Shown here piece by piece: positions 28,031 through 41,325 of a stretch of DNA of 64,000 bases (its first letter is position 1; each line of letters begins with the position of its first letter). Source of the DNA: Tridacna crocea (taxonomy: Eukaryota; Mollusca; Bivalvia; Cardiida; Cardiidae); contig OX031061.1 in NCBI GenBank assembly GCA_943736015.1, forward strand, positions 14,703,290 to 14,767,289. The letters are read 5' to 3'. The notes beneath the pieces are model-generated. The model searched no databases, had not been told where the DNA came from, and saw nothing but the letters and a program-made list of their open reading frames with translations. The position numbers were made by a program, and so were the translations under genes.

Positions 28031-31000
28031 TTCCGTAAGCCGAATTTTCATGTTTTTGCAGATACGTAAGTGGCACCTGGAAGACAATAGACAACCTAAA
28101 AGGGTTTGTTGTCTCGGTATAAAAAGATTGCAGAAATAAAAAAACAGATATTAGAAATTAAATTCCCTATATTTGACCTGTTAAGCATCAGGTGTCCTCT
28201 GCTATGAAATGTTCCGTAAGTCGATTTTTCGCGATACATAACCGGCACCTTTGAGACGGTAGTCAACGTAAATGGATTTGTCGTCACGGTTTAAAGAGAT
28301 TGGAGAAAAAATATATATTAAAAAGTTAGTTCCTTTCGTTTGATTTATGCAATAAGAACCAGTTACTACTGAAAGAGCCTTCAGTCTTTTTCTAGCCACT
28401 TATCGCATTTTTTTCTGGGGTTTTCGCATGAGCGTAACTTGCACATATGACATGGTAGTCAATATAACTGGGTTCTTTAGCTTGTTGCGGTTTGAAGAGA
28501 TTAGGAAAAATACACTTCAATTGCCTTTGTTTGATATATGCAATAGAAGCAACTGAAAGAGTTTTCAGTCTTTTTTAGCCACTTGTTGCATTAATTTCTG
28601 GGGTTTTCACATGAGCGTAACTGGCACATATGAGACGGTAGTCAACGTAACTGGGTTTCTTGTTGCAGTTTGAAGAGATTAGAAAAATTACTCTTCAGTT
28701 GCCTTTGTTTGATATATGCAATAGGAAGCAACTTACAGAGTTTTCAGTCTTTTTTTACCCACCTGTCACATAAATTTTTGTTCTTTTTTACACTGTACAT
28801 TGATCACTTTGGCTTGTTGAAAGTTCCAATGTACAGCATTTATTGTGGGCTGATTTAGAAAAGCAACTCCAGTTAAGGGCTGCGGAGGGGGGGGGCGCAT
28901 CGAGGGTTTAAGGAAAGTAAGTCTTGCAAGGGGCTTGAAAAGACTTAAACAAGGTCTTCTGCGCCCCTATTTTCTTATATGTTTGTCCATTTTCAGTGAA
29001 ATCTGGCATGTGTGGATGGTGCAGGCCTGGCAGTTGTCAAAGACTGCACAACAGCCTTTGAAATTTTTTTTAAAATCCACTTTTATGCCGTTTTTTCACT
29101 GTTTTTTTATCGATATATTACGGCGCCATTTTGGAGCGATTTTGAAGCTCTCTGATTGGCTGATGGGCCCGACTTTGAATTTCTTAAGTCTTCTCTGATT
29201 GGCTGTTGGTACCCATTCTGATTTCCTTAAAGCTTCTCTGATTGGATAATTTCAGAGAGGGAAGAGATTTGATTGGCTGATGGGAGGGGGAATATCTGTT
29301 TATTCTTATTAACCTTTTACCATACAATAATGCCATTAAACACCCCTGAAGGCTTTTTAAAATAATCTGAGGAAAGGAGAAAATGCAGGTTACCATCATT
29401 TTCTCCTTTTCCCGCAATGTTTTCTACCCTATCAAAAAAGCAATTGATTTTTAGTTATTCTTACACCTTATTGTGTCTTTATGGCCTACTTCTAAATTCT
29501 TCAAACAAGAACAAGATTTTTTTAATCAGAAAAAAAGTTTCCACAACGGCAACTGGTTGCTTCTGAATTTTATATTTTTGCACAGCGATTAAACATAAAA
29601 TTGACTTTTGACTCCGGCAGTCGTCAAAATTGGTTCAATGTATTTGTGACCCTGGCAAGAAAACTGGGAAAAAAATTTCGTTTACTTTTCTTAGATTTGT
29701 ACAACAGGTATCAGTGGCCTCCGAAAGTATGGAAGTTCATTTTACGATTTTATGCGCGGCACATAACAGTCACGTATGGGTGAGATGGTCATCATAACCA
29801 AATCAACAGCCCTAGTGAGACAAAAAGAAAAAGAAAAATCCCGACGATACGTAAGTGGCACCTGCGAGACAGTAGACAACCTAAAAGTGTTTGTTTTCAC
29901 GGTAAAAAAAGATTGCAGAAATAAAAAAACAGATATTAGAAATTAAATTCCCTATATTTGACCAATTAAGCAACAGGTGTCCTCTGCTATGAAATGTTCC
30001 AGAAAGCGATATTTCGCGGATGCGTAACCGGCACCTTTGAGACGGTAGTCAAAGTAAATGGATTTGTCGTCACAGTATAAAGAGATCAATTGGAGAAAAA
30101 GATAAACATAAAAAATTATGTTCCTTTTGTTTGATTCATGCAATAAGAAGCAGTTGCTACTGAAAGAGCCTTCAGTCCTTTTTTTAGCCACTTGTCACAT
30201 TTTTTTCTGGGGTTTTTGCATGAGCATAACTGGCACGTACGAGACGGTAGTCAACGTAACTAAGTTTCTTGTTGCAGTTTAAAAAAATTGGAAAAATTAC
30301 AGTTCAGGTGTCTTTGTTTGATATATGCAATAGGAAGCAACTGAGAGTGTTCAGTCTTTTTTTATACGTAACAGTCACGTATGGGTGAGATGGTCATCGT
30401 AACCAAATCAACGGCCCTAGTGAGACAAAAAGAAAAAGAAAAATCCCTATAATTGACTTAAGCAACAGTTGTCATCTGCTACAAAATATTCCGTAAGTCG
30501 ATTTTTCATGTTTTTGCAGATATGTAAGTGGCACCTGCGAGACAGTAGACAACCTAAAAGGGTTTGTTGTCACGGTAAAAAAAGATTGCAGAAATAAAAA
30601 ACAGACATTAGAAATTAAATTCCCTATATTTGACCTATTAAGCAACAGGTGTCCTCTGCTATGAAATATTCCGTAAGTCGATTTTTCGCGGATACGTAAC
30701 CGGCACCTTTGAGATGGTAGTCAACGTAAATGGATTTGTCGTCACGGTATGAAAAGATCAATTGGAGAAAAAAAATATACATTAAAAGTTTAGTTCCTTT
30801 TGTTTGATTTATGCAGTAAGAAGCAGTTGCTACTGAAACAGCCTTCAGTCCTTTTTTAGCCACTTGTCACATTATTTTCTGGGGTTTTCACATCAGCATA
30901 ACTGGCATGTATGAGACGGTAGTCAACGTAACTGGGTTTCTTGTTTCAGTTTGAAAAAATTGGAAAAATTACACTTCAGTTGCCTTTGTTTAATATATGC

Positions 31001-31116
31001 AATAGGAAGCAACTGAGAGTTTTCAGTCTTTTTTTATTCACTTGTCGCATTAATTTCTGGGATTTTCGCATGAGCGTAACTGGCACATATGAGACGGTAG
31101 TCAACGTAACTGGGTT
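28030..31116. repeat. Diverged edge of the satellite: old subrepeats and one complete proto-unit
   Basis: Cores of the ~180-bp subrepeat (GAGACGGTAGTCAACGTAA or variants) lie near 28070, 28254, 28448, 28632, 29786, 29867, 30041, 30241, 30388, 30538, 30711, 30912 and 31090. Between 28790 and 29780 lies an older version of the unit's non-subrepeat part, including four CCAAT boxes (29152-29276) and the palindrome-element copy (about 29308-29475). The order differs from the array because a block is repeated around 29.8-30.5 kb. Some copies keep TTTTTGCAG before the core (28050, 30515), where array units have TTTTTGCGG. Confidence 0.8.
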
Positions 31117-32116
31117 TCCTGTTGCGGTTTGAAGAGATTAGAAAAATTACACTTCAGTTGCCTTTATTTGATATATGCAATAGGAAACAACTGAAAGAGT
31201 TTTCAGTCTTTTTTTAGCTACTTGTCGCATTAATTTCTGGTTTTTTTTTTTTACACTGTACATTGATCACTTTGGCTTATTGAAAGTTTCAATGTGCAGC
31301 ATATATTGTGGGCCGAGTTAGAAAAGCAAATCCAGTTAAGGGCTGGGGATGGGGAGGGGCCTGCATCGAGGGTTTAAGGGAAGTAACTCTTGCAAGGGGC
31401 TTGAAAAGACCAAAACATGGTCTTCTGCGCTCCTATTTTCTTAAATGTTTGCCCATTTTCAGTGAAATTTGGCATGTGTGGATGGTGCAGGCCTGGCAGT
31501 TTGCCAAGGACTGCACAGCAGCCTTTAAAGAAGACTTTAAATCCACTTTTATGCCGTTTTTTTTTCCACTGTTTTTTATCCATAAATTAGGGCGCCATTT
31601 TGGAGCGATTTTGAAGCTCTCTGATTGACTGTTGAATTTCTTAAGTCTTCTCTGATTGGCTGTTGGTTTCCATTGTTAAAGCTTCTCTGATTGGATAATT
31701 TCAGAGAGGGAAGAGATTTGATTGGCTGATGGGAGGGGGGAATATCTGGTAAAAAAAGATTGCAGAAATAAAAAACAGACATTAGAAATTAAATTCCCTA
31801 TATTTGACCCATTAAGCAACAGGTGTCCTCTGCTATGAAATGTTCCGTAAGTCGATTTTTCGCGGATAAGTAACCGACACCTTTGAGACGGTAGTCAACG
31901 TAAATGGATTTGTTATCACGGTATGAAGAGATCAACTGGAGAAACAAAATATACATTAAAAATTTAGTTCCTTTTGTTTGATTTATGCAGTAAGAAGCAG
32001 TTGCTACTGAAAGAGCCTTCATTCCTTTTTTTAAGCCACTTGTCACATTATTTTCTGGGGTTTTCGCATCAGCATAACTGGCATGTATGAGACGGTAGTC
32101 AACGTAACTGGGTTTC
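30941..32116. repeat. Satellite unit 0 with a ~664-bp internal deletion
   Basis: The unit is phased on TTGTTGCAGTTTGAAAAAATTGG, as are the following ones. It is canonical up to GGGAATATCTG at 31748, then jumps to GTAAAAAAAGATTGCAG, which in complete units lies about 665 bp further on. This removes the palindrome-element copy, the S0 subrepeat and most of S1. Its length is 1176 bp. Confidence 0.9.
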
Positions 32117-33965
32117 TTGTTGCAGTTTGAAAAAATTGGAAAAATTACACTTCAGTTGCCATTGTTTGATATATGCAATAGGAAGCAACTGAGAGTTTTC
32201 AGTCTTTTTTTATTCACTTGTCGTATTAATTTCTGGGGTTTTCGCATGAGCGTAACTGGCACATATGAGACGGTAGTCAACGTAACTGGGTTTCCTGTTG
32301 CGGTTTGAAGAGATTAAAAAAATTACACTTCAGTTGCCTTTATTTGATATATGCAATAGGAAGCAACTGAAAGAGTTTTCAGTCTTTTTTTAGCTACTTG
32401 TCGCATTAATTTCTGGTTTTTTTTTTTTTACACTGTACATTGATCACTTTGGCTTATTGAAAGTTTCAATGTGCAGCATATATTGTGGGCCGAGTTAGAA
32501 AAGCAAATCCAGTTAAGGGCTGGGGATGGGGAGGGGGCCTGCATCGAGGGTTTAAGGGAAGTAACTCTTGCAAGGGGCTTGAAAAGACCAAAACATGGTC
32601 TTCTGCGCTCCTATTTTCTTAAATGTTTGCCCATTTTCAGTGAAATTTGGCATGTGTGGATGGTGCAGGCCTGGCAGTTTGTCAAGGACTGCACAGCAGC
32701 CTTTAAAGAAGACTTTAAATCCACTTTTATGCCGTTTTTTTTTCCACTGTTCTTTATCCATAAATTAGGGCGCCATTTTGGAGCGATTTTGAAGCTCTCT
32801 GATTGACTGTTGAATTTCTTAAGTCTTCTCTGATTGGCTGTTGGTTTCCATTGTTAAAGCTTCTCTGATTGGATAATTTCAGAGAGGGAAGAGATTTGAT
32901 TGGCTGATGGGAGGGGGAAAATCTGTTTATTCTTATTAACCTTTTACCACACAATGACGCCTTTTAACTCCCCTGAAAGTGAAGGCTTTTGAAAATAATC
33001 TGAGGAAAGGAGACAATGCAGGTTACCAGCATTTTCTCCTTTTCCCACAATGTTTTCTACCCTATCAAAGAAGCAATTGATTTTTAGTTATTCTTACACC
33101 TTATTGTGTCTTTATGGCCTACTTCTAAATTCTTCAAACAAGAGCAAGACCTTTTTATCGGAAAAAGTTTCCGCAACAGCAAACGGTTGCTTCTGAATTT
33201 TATATTTTTGCGCAGCGATTAAACATAAAATTGACTTTTGACTCGCGTGGTCGTCAAAATTGGTTCAATGTTTTCATGACCCTGGTAAGAAAACTGGGAA
33301 AAAATTTCGTTTACCTTTCTTTGATTTGTACAATAGGTATCAGTTGCCTCCGAAAGTGTCGGAGTTGTTTTTACGATTTTATGCGCGGCACGTAACAGTC
33401 ACGTATGCGTGAGATGGTCATTGTAACCAAATCAATGGCCCTAGTGAGACAAAAAGAAAAAGAAAAATCCCTATAATTGACTTAAGCAACAGTTGTCGTC
33501 TGCTACAAAATATTCCGTAAGTCGATTTTTCATGTTTTTGCGGATACGTAAGTGGCACCTGCGAGACAGTAGACAACCTAAAAGGGTTTGTTGTCGCGGT
33601 AAAAAAAGATTGCAGAAATAAAAAACAGACATTAGAAATTAAATTCCCTATATTTGACCTATTAAGCAACAGGTGTCCTCTGCTATGAAATGTTCCGTAA
33701 GTCGATTTTTCGCGGATACGTAACAGGCACCTTTGAGACGGTAGTCAATGTAAATGAATTTGTCGTCATGGTATCAAGAGATCAACTGGAGAAAAAAAAT
33801 ATACATTAAAAATTTAGTTTCTTTTGTTTGATTTGTGCAGTAAGAAGCAGTTGCTACTGAAAGAGCCTTCAGTCCTTCTTTTAGCCACTTGTCACATTAT
33901 TTTCTGGGGTTTTCGCATCAGCATAACTGGCATGTATGAGATGGTAGTCAACGTAACTGGGTTTC
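32117..33965. repeat. Satellite unit 1 (1849 bp)
   Basis: First full-length array unit. It is 9 bp longer than the rest because it keeps extra bases near 33243 (ACTCGCGTGGTCGTCAAAA, against ACTCGTCAAAA later). The edge copy at 29612 also has extra bases there (ACTCCGGCAGTCGTCAAAA), so the longer form is probably ancestral. Confidence 0.95.
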
Positions 33966-35805
33966 TTGTTGCAGTTTGAAAAAATTGGAAAAATTACACT
34001 TCAGTTGCCTTTGTTTGATATATGCAATAGGAAGCAACTGAGAGTTTTCAGTCTTTTTTTATTCACTTGTCGCATTAATTTCTGGGGTTTTCGCATGAGC
34101 GTAACTGGCACATATGAGACGGTAGTCAACATAACTGGGTTTCCTGTTGCGGTTTGAAGAGATTAAAAAAATTACACTTCAGTTGCCTTTATTTGATATA
34201 TGCAATAGGAAACAACTGAAAGAGTTTTCAGTCTTTTTTTAGCTACATGTCGCATTAATTTCTGGGTTTTTTTTTTACACTGTACATTGATCACTTTGGC
34301 TTATTGAAAGTTTCAATGTGCAGCATATATTGTGGGCCGAGTTAGAAAAGCAAATCCAGTTAAGGGCTGGGGATGGGGAGGGGGCCTGCATCGAGGGTTT
34401 AAGGGAAGTAACTCTTGCAAGGGGCTTGAAAAGACCAAAACATGGTCTTCTGCGCTCCTATTTTCTTAAATGTTTGCCCATTTTCAGTGAAATTTGGCAT
34501 GTGTGGATGGTGCAGGCCTGGCAGTTTGCCAAGGACTGCACAGCAGCCTTTAAAGAAGACTTTAAATCCACTTTTATGCCGTTTTTTTTTCCACTGTTTT
34601 TTATCCATAAATTAGGGCGCCATTTTGGAGCGATTTTGAAGCTCTCTGATTGACTGTTGAATTTCTTAAGTCTTCTCTGATTGGCTGTTGGTTTCCATTG
34701 TTAAAGCTTCTCTGATTGGATAATTTCAGAGAGGGAAGAGATTTGATTGGCTGATGGGAGGGGGGAATATCTGTTTATTCTTATTAACCTTTTACCACAC
34801 AATGACGCCTTTTAACTCCCCTGAAAGAGAAGGCTTTTGAAAATAATCTGAGGAAAGGAGACAATGCAGGTTACCAGCATTTTCTCCTTTTCCCACAATG
34901 ATTTCTATCCTATCAAAGAAGCAATTGATTTTTAGTTATTCTTACACCTTATTGTGTCTTTATGGCCTACTTCTAAATTCTTCAAACAAGAGCAAGATGT
35001 TTTTATCGGAAAAAGTTTCCGCAACAGCAAACTGTTGCTTCTGAATTTTATATTTTTGCGCAGCGATTAAACATAAAATTGACTTTTGATTCGTCAAAAT
35101 TGGTTCAATATTTTCATGACCCTGGTAAGAAAACTGGGAAAAAATTTCGTTTACCTTTCTTTGATTTGTACAATAGGTATCAGTTGCCTCCGAAACTGTC
35201 GGAGTTGTTTTTACGATTTTATGCGTGGCACGTAACAGTCACGTATGCGTGAGATGGTCATCGTAACCAAATCAATGGCCCTAGTGAGACAAAAAGAAAA
35301 AGAAAAATCCCTATAATTGACTTAAGCAACAGTTGTCGTCTGCAACAAAATATTCCGTAAGCCGATTTTTCATGTTTTTGCGGATACGTAAGTGGCACCT
35401 GTGAGACAGTAGACAACCTAGAAGGGTTTGTTGTCGCGGTAAAAAAAGATTGCAGAAATAAAAAACAGACATTAGAAATTAAATTCCCTATATTTGACCT
35501 ATTAAGCAACAGGTGTCCTCTGCTATGAAATGTTCCGTAAGTCGATTTTTCGCGGATACGTAACCGGCATCTTTGAGACGGTAGTCAACGTAAATGGATT
35601 TGTCGTCACGGTATGAAGAGATCAACTGGAGAAAAAAAATATACATTAAAAATTTAGTTCCTTTTGTTTGATTTATGCAGTAAGAAGCAGTTGCTACTGA
35701 AAGAGCCTTCATTCCTTTTTTTAGCCACTTGTCACATTATTTTCTGAGGTTTTCGCATCAGCATAACTGGCATGTATGAGACGGTAGTCAACGTAACTGG
35801 GTTTC
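33966..35805. repeat. Satellite unit 2 (1840 bp)
   Basis: Marked by CAACATAACTGG in its second core (about 34128), ATGATTTCTATCC after the palindrome and TTTTGATTCGTC near 35083. First unit with the 9-bp shortened form. Confidence 0.95.
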
Positions 35806-37645
35806 TTGTTGCAGTTTGAAAAAATTGGAAAAATTACACTTCAGTTGCCTTTGTTTGATATATGCAATAGGAAGCAACTGAGAGTTTTCAGTCTTTTTTT
35901 ATTCACTTGTCGCATTAATTTCTGGGGTTTTCGCATGAGCGTAACTGGCACATATGAGACGGTAGTCAACGTAACTAGGTTTCCTGTTGCGGTTTGAAGA
36001 GATTAAAAAAATTACACTTCAGTTGCCTTTATTTAAGATATGCAATAGGAAACAACTGAAAGAGTTTTCAGTCTTTTTTTAGCTACTTGTCGCATTAATT
36101 TCTGGTTTTTTTTTTTACACTGTACATTGATCACTTTGGCTTATTGAAAGTTTCAATGTGCAGCATATATTGTGGGCCGAGTTAGAAAAGCAAATCCAGT
36201 TAAGGGCTGGGGATGGGGAGGGGGCCTGCATCGAGGGTTTAAGGGAAGTAACTCTTGCAAGGGGCTTGAAAAGACCAAAACATGGTCTTCTGCGCTCCTA
36301 TTTTCTTAAATGTTTGCCCATTTTCAGTGAAAATTTGGCATGTGTGGATGGTGCAGGCCTGGCAGTTTGCCAAGGACTGCACAGCAGCCTTTAAAGAAGA
36401 CTTTAAATCCACTTTTATGCCGTTTTTTTTTCCACTGTTTTTTATCCATAAATTAGGGTGCCATTTTGGAGCGATTTTGAAGCTCTCTCATTGACTGTTA
36501 AATTTCTTAAGTCTTCTCTGATTGGCTGTTGGTTTCCATTGTTAAAGCTTCTCTGATTGGATAATTTCAGAGAGGGAAGAGATTTGATTGGCTGATGGGA
36601 GGGGGAATATCTGTTTATTCTTATTAACCTTTTACCACACAATGACGCCTTTTAACTCCCCTGAAAGAGAAGGCTTCTGAAAATAATCTGAGGAAAGGAG
36701 ACAATGCAGGTTACCAGCATTTTCTCCTTTTCCTACAATGTTTTCTATCCTATCAAAGAAGCAATTGATTTTTAGTTATTCTAACATCTTATTGTGTCTT
36801 TATGGCCTACTTCTAAATTCTTCAAACAAGAGCAAGATTTTTTTATCGGAAAAAGTTTCCGCAACAGCAAATGGTTGCTTCTGAATTTTATATTTTTGCG
36901 CAGCGATTAAACATAAAATTGACTTTTGACTCGTCAAAACTGGTTCAATATTTTTATGACCCTGGTAAGAAAACTGGGAAAAAATTTCGTTTACCTTTCT
37001 TTGATTTGTACAATAGGTATCAGTTGCCTCCGAAAGTGTCGGAGTTGTTTTTACGATTTTATGCGCGGCACGTAACAGTCACGTATGCGTGAGATGGTCA
37101 TTGTAACCAAATCAATGGCCCTAGTGAGACAAAAAGAAAAAGAAAAATCCCTATAATTGACTTAAGCAACAGTTGTCGTCTGCTACAAAATATTCCGTAA
37201 GTCGATTTTTCATGTTTTTGCGGATACGTAAGTGGCACCTGCGAGACAGTAGACAACCTAAAAGGGTTTGTTGTCGCGGTAAAAAAAGATTGCAGAAATA
37301 AAAAACAGACATTAGAAATTAAATTCCCTATATTTGACCTATTAAGCAACAGGTGTCCTCTGCTATGAAATGTTCCGTAAGTCGATTTTTCGCGGATACG
37401 TAACCGGCACCTTTGAGACGGGAGTCAACGTAAATGGATTTGTCGTCACGGTATGAAGAGATCAACTGGAGAAAAAAAATATACATTAAAAATTTAGTTC
37501 CTTTTGTTTGATTTATGCAGTAAGAAGCAGTTGCTACTGAAAGAGCCTTCATTCCTTTTTTTAGCCACTTGTCACATTATTTTCTGGGGTTTTCGCATCA
37601 GCATAACTGGCATGTATGAGACGGTAGTCAACGTAACTGGGTTTC
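35806..37645. repeat. Satellite unit 3 (1840 bp)
   Basis: Marked by GTAACTAGGTTTCC (35969), an extra A in CAGTGAAAATTTGG near 36327 that breaks the long frame, CTCTCATTGACTG, and class B bases after the palindrome (CCTACAATG, CTAACATCTT, GCAAATGGTTGC). Confidence 0.95.
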
Positions 37646-39485
37646 TTGTTGCAGTTTGAAAAAATTGGAAAAATTACACTTCAGTTGCCTTTGTTTGATA
37701 TATGCAATAGGAAGCAACTGAGAGTTTTCAGTCTTTTTTTATTCACTTGTCGCATTAATTTCTGGGGTTTTCGCATGAGCGTAACTGGCACATATGAGAC
37801 GGTAGTCAACGTAACTGGGTTTCCTGTTGCGGTTTGAAGAGATTAAAAAAATTACACTTCAGTTGCCTTTATTTGATATATGCAATAGGAAACAACTGAA
37901 AGAGTTTTCAGTCCTTTTTTAGCTACTTGTCGCATTAAATTCTGGGTTTTTTTTTTTACACTGTACATTGATCACTTTGGCTTATTGAAAGTTTCAATGT
38001 GCAACATATATTGTGGGCCGAGTTAGAAAAGCAAATCCAGTTAAGGGCTGGGGATGGGGAGGGGGCCTGCATCGAGGGTTTAAGGGAAGTAACTCTTGCA
38101 AGGGGCTTGAAAAGACCAAAACATGGTCTTCTGCGCTCCTATTTTCTAAAATGTTTGCCCATTTTCAGTGAAATTTGGCATGTGTGGATGGTGCAGGCCT
38201 GGCAGTTTGCCAAGGACTGCACAGCAGCCTTTAAAGAAGACTTTAAATCCACTTTTATGCCGTTTTTTTTTCACTGTTTTTTATCCATAAATTAGGGCGC
38301 CATTTTGGAGCGATTTTGAAGCTCTCTGATAGACTGTTAAATTTCTTAAGTCTTCTCTGATTGGCTGTTGGTTTCCATTGTTAAAGCTTCTCTGATTGGA
38401 TAATTTCAGAGAAGGAAGAGATTTGATTGGCTGATGGGAGGGGGGAATATCTGTTTATTCTTATTAACCTTTTACCACACAATGACGCCTTTTAACTCCC
38501 CTGAAAGAGAAGGCTTTTGAAAATAATCTGAGGAAAGGAGACAATGCAGGTTACCAGCATTTTCTCCTTTTCCCACAATGTTTTCTATCCTATCAAAGAA
38601 GCAATTGATTTTTAGTTATTCTTACACCTTATTGTGTCTTTATGGCCTACTTCTAAATTCTTCAAACAAGAGCAAGATGTTTTTATCGGAAAAAGTTTCC
38701 GCAACAGCAAACTGTTGCTTCTGAATTTTATATTTTTGCGCAGCGATTAAACATAAAATTGACTTTTGACTCGTCAAAATTGGTTCAATATTTTCATGAC
38801 CCTGGTAAGAAAACTGGGAAAAAATTTCGTTTACCTTTCTTTGATTTGTACAATAGGTATCAGTTGCCTCCGAAAGTGTCGGAGTTGTTTTTACGATTTT
38901 ATGCGCGGCACGTAACAGTCACGTATGCGTGAGATGGTCATCGTAACCAAATCAATGGCCCTAGTGAGACAAAAAGAAAAAGAAAAATCCCTATAATTGA
39001 CTTAAGCAACAGTTGTCGTCTGCTACAAAATATTCCGTAAGTCGATTTTTCATGTTTTTGCGGATACGTAAGTGGCACCTGTGAGACAGTAGACAACCTA
39101 AAAGGGTTTGTTGTCGCGGTAAAAAAAGATTGCAGAAATAAAAAACGGACATTAGAAATTAAATTCCCTATATTTGACCTATTAAGCAACAGGTGTCCTC
39201 TGCTATGAAATGTTCCGTAAGTAGATTTTTCGCGGATATGTAACCGACACCTTTGAGACGGTAGTCAACGTAAATGGATTTGTCATCACGGTATGAAGAG
39301 ATCAACTGGAGAAAAAAAATATACATTAAAAATTTAGTTCCTTTTGTTTGATTTATGCAGTAAGAAGCAGTTGCTACTGAAAGAGCCTTCATTCCTTTTT
39401 TTAGCCACTTGTCACATTATTTTCTGGGGTTTTCGCATCAGCATAACTGGCATGTATGAGACGGTAGTCAACGTAACTGGGTTTC
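37646..39485. repeat. Satellite unit 4 (1840 bp)
   Basis: Marked by GTGCAACATATATTG, ATTTTCTAAAATG and CTCTGATAGACTG, followed by class A bases (CCCACAATG, TTACACCTT, GCAAACTGTTGC). Unit 6 shares this combination at an offset of 3680 bp. Confidence 0.95.
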
Positions 39486-41325
39486 TTGTTGCAGTTTGAA
39501 AAAATTGGAAAAATTACACTTCAGTTGCCTTTGTTTGATATATGCAATAGGAAGCAACTGAGAGTTTTCAGTCTTTTTTTATTCACTTGTCGCATTAATT
39601 TCTGGGGTTTTCGCATGAGCGTAACTGGCACATATGAGACGGTAGTCAACGTAACTGGGTTTCCTGTTGGGGTTTGAAGAGATTAAAAAAATTACACTTC
39701 AGTTGCCTTTATTTGATATATGCAATAGGAAACAACTGAAAGAGTTTTCAGTCTTTTTTTAGCTACTTGTCGCATTAATTTCTGGGTTTTTTTTTTACAC
39801 TGTACATTGATCACTTTGGCTTATTGAAAGTTTCAATGTGCAACATATATTGTGGGCCGAGTTAGAAAAGCAAATCCAGTTAAGGGCTGGGGATGGGGAG
39901 GGGGCCTGCATCGAGGGTTTAAGGGAAGTAACTCTTGCAAGGGGCTTGAAAAGACCAAAACATGGTCTTCTGCGCTCCTATTTTCTTAAATGTTTGCCCA
40001 TTTTCAGTGAAATTTGGCATGTGTGGATGGTGCAGGCCTGGCAGTTTGCCAAGGACTGCACAGCAGCCTTTAAAGAAGACTTTAAATCCACTTTTATGCC
40101 GTTTTTTTTTCCACTGTTTTTTATCCATAAATTAGGGCGCCATTTTGGAGCGATTTTGAAGCTCTCTCATTGACTGTTAAATTTCTTAAGTCTTCTCTGA
40201 TTGGCTGTTGGTTTCCATTGTTAAAGCTTCTCTGATTGGATAATTTCAGAGAGGGAAGAGATTTGATTGGCTGATGGGAGGGGGGAATATCTGTTTATTC
40301 TTATTAACCTTTTACCACACAATGACGCCTTTTAACTCCCCTGAAAGAGAAGGCTTTTGAAAATAATCTGAGGAAAGGAGACAATGCAGGTTACCAGCAT
40401 TTTCTCCTTTTCCTACAATGTTTTCTATCCTATCAAAGAAGCAATTGATTTTTAGTTATTCTAACATCTTATTGTGTCTTTATGGCCTACTTCTAAATTC
40501 TTCAAACAAGAGCAAGATTTTTTTATCGGAAAAAGTTTCCGCAACAGCAAATGGTTGCTTCTGAATTTTATATTTTTGCGCAGCGATTAAACATAAAATT
40601 GACTTTTGACTCGTCAAAATTGGTTCAATATTTTCATGACCCTGGTAAGAAAACTGGGAAAAAATTTCGTTTACCTTTCTTTGATTTGTACAATAGGTAT
40701 CAGTTGCCTCCGAAAGTGTCGGAGTTGTTTTTACGATTTTATGCGCGGCACGTAACAGTCACGGATGGGTGAGATGGTCATTGTAACCAAATCAATGGCC
40801 CTAGTGAGACAAAAAGAAAAAGAAAAATCCCTATAATTGACTTAAGCAACAGTTGTCGTCTGCTACAAAATATTCCGTAAGTCGATTTTTCATGTTTTTG
40901 CGGATACGTAAGTGGCACCTGCGAGACAGTAGACAACCTAAAAGGGTTTGTTGTCGCGGTAAAAAAAGATTGCAGAAATAAAAAACAGACATTAGAAATT
41001 AAATTCCCTATATTTGACCTATTAAGCAACAGGTGTCCTCTGCTATGAAATGTTCCGTAACTCGATTTTTCACGGATACGTAACCGGCACCTTTGAGACG
41101 GGAGTCAACGTAAATGGATTTGTCGTCACGGTATGAAGAGATCAACTGGAGAAAAAAAATATACATTAAAAATTTAGTTCCTTTTGTTTGATTTATGCAG
41201 TAAGAAGCAGTTGCTACTGAAAGAGCCTTCATTCCTTTTTTTAGCCACTTGTCACATTATTTTCTGGGGTTTTCGCATCAGCATAACTGGCATGTATGAG
41301 ACGGTAGTCAACGTAACTGGGTTTC
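39486..41325. repeat. Satellite unit 5 (1840 bp)
   Basis: Marked by CCTGTTGGGGTTTG, GCAACATATATTG, CTCTCATTGACTG and class B bases. It has a private CACGGATGGGTGAG at 40761. Resembles unit 12 in its first half. Confidence 0.95.
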
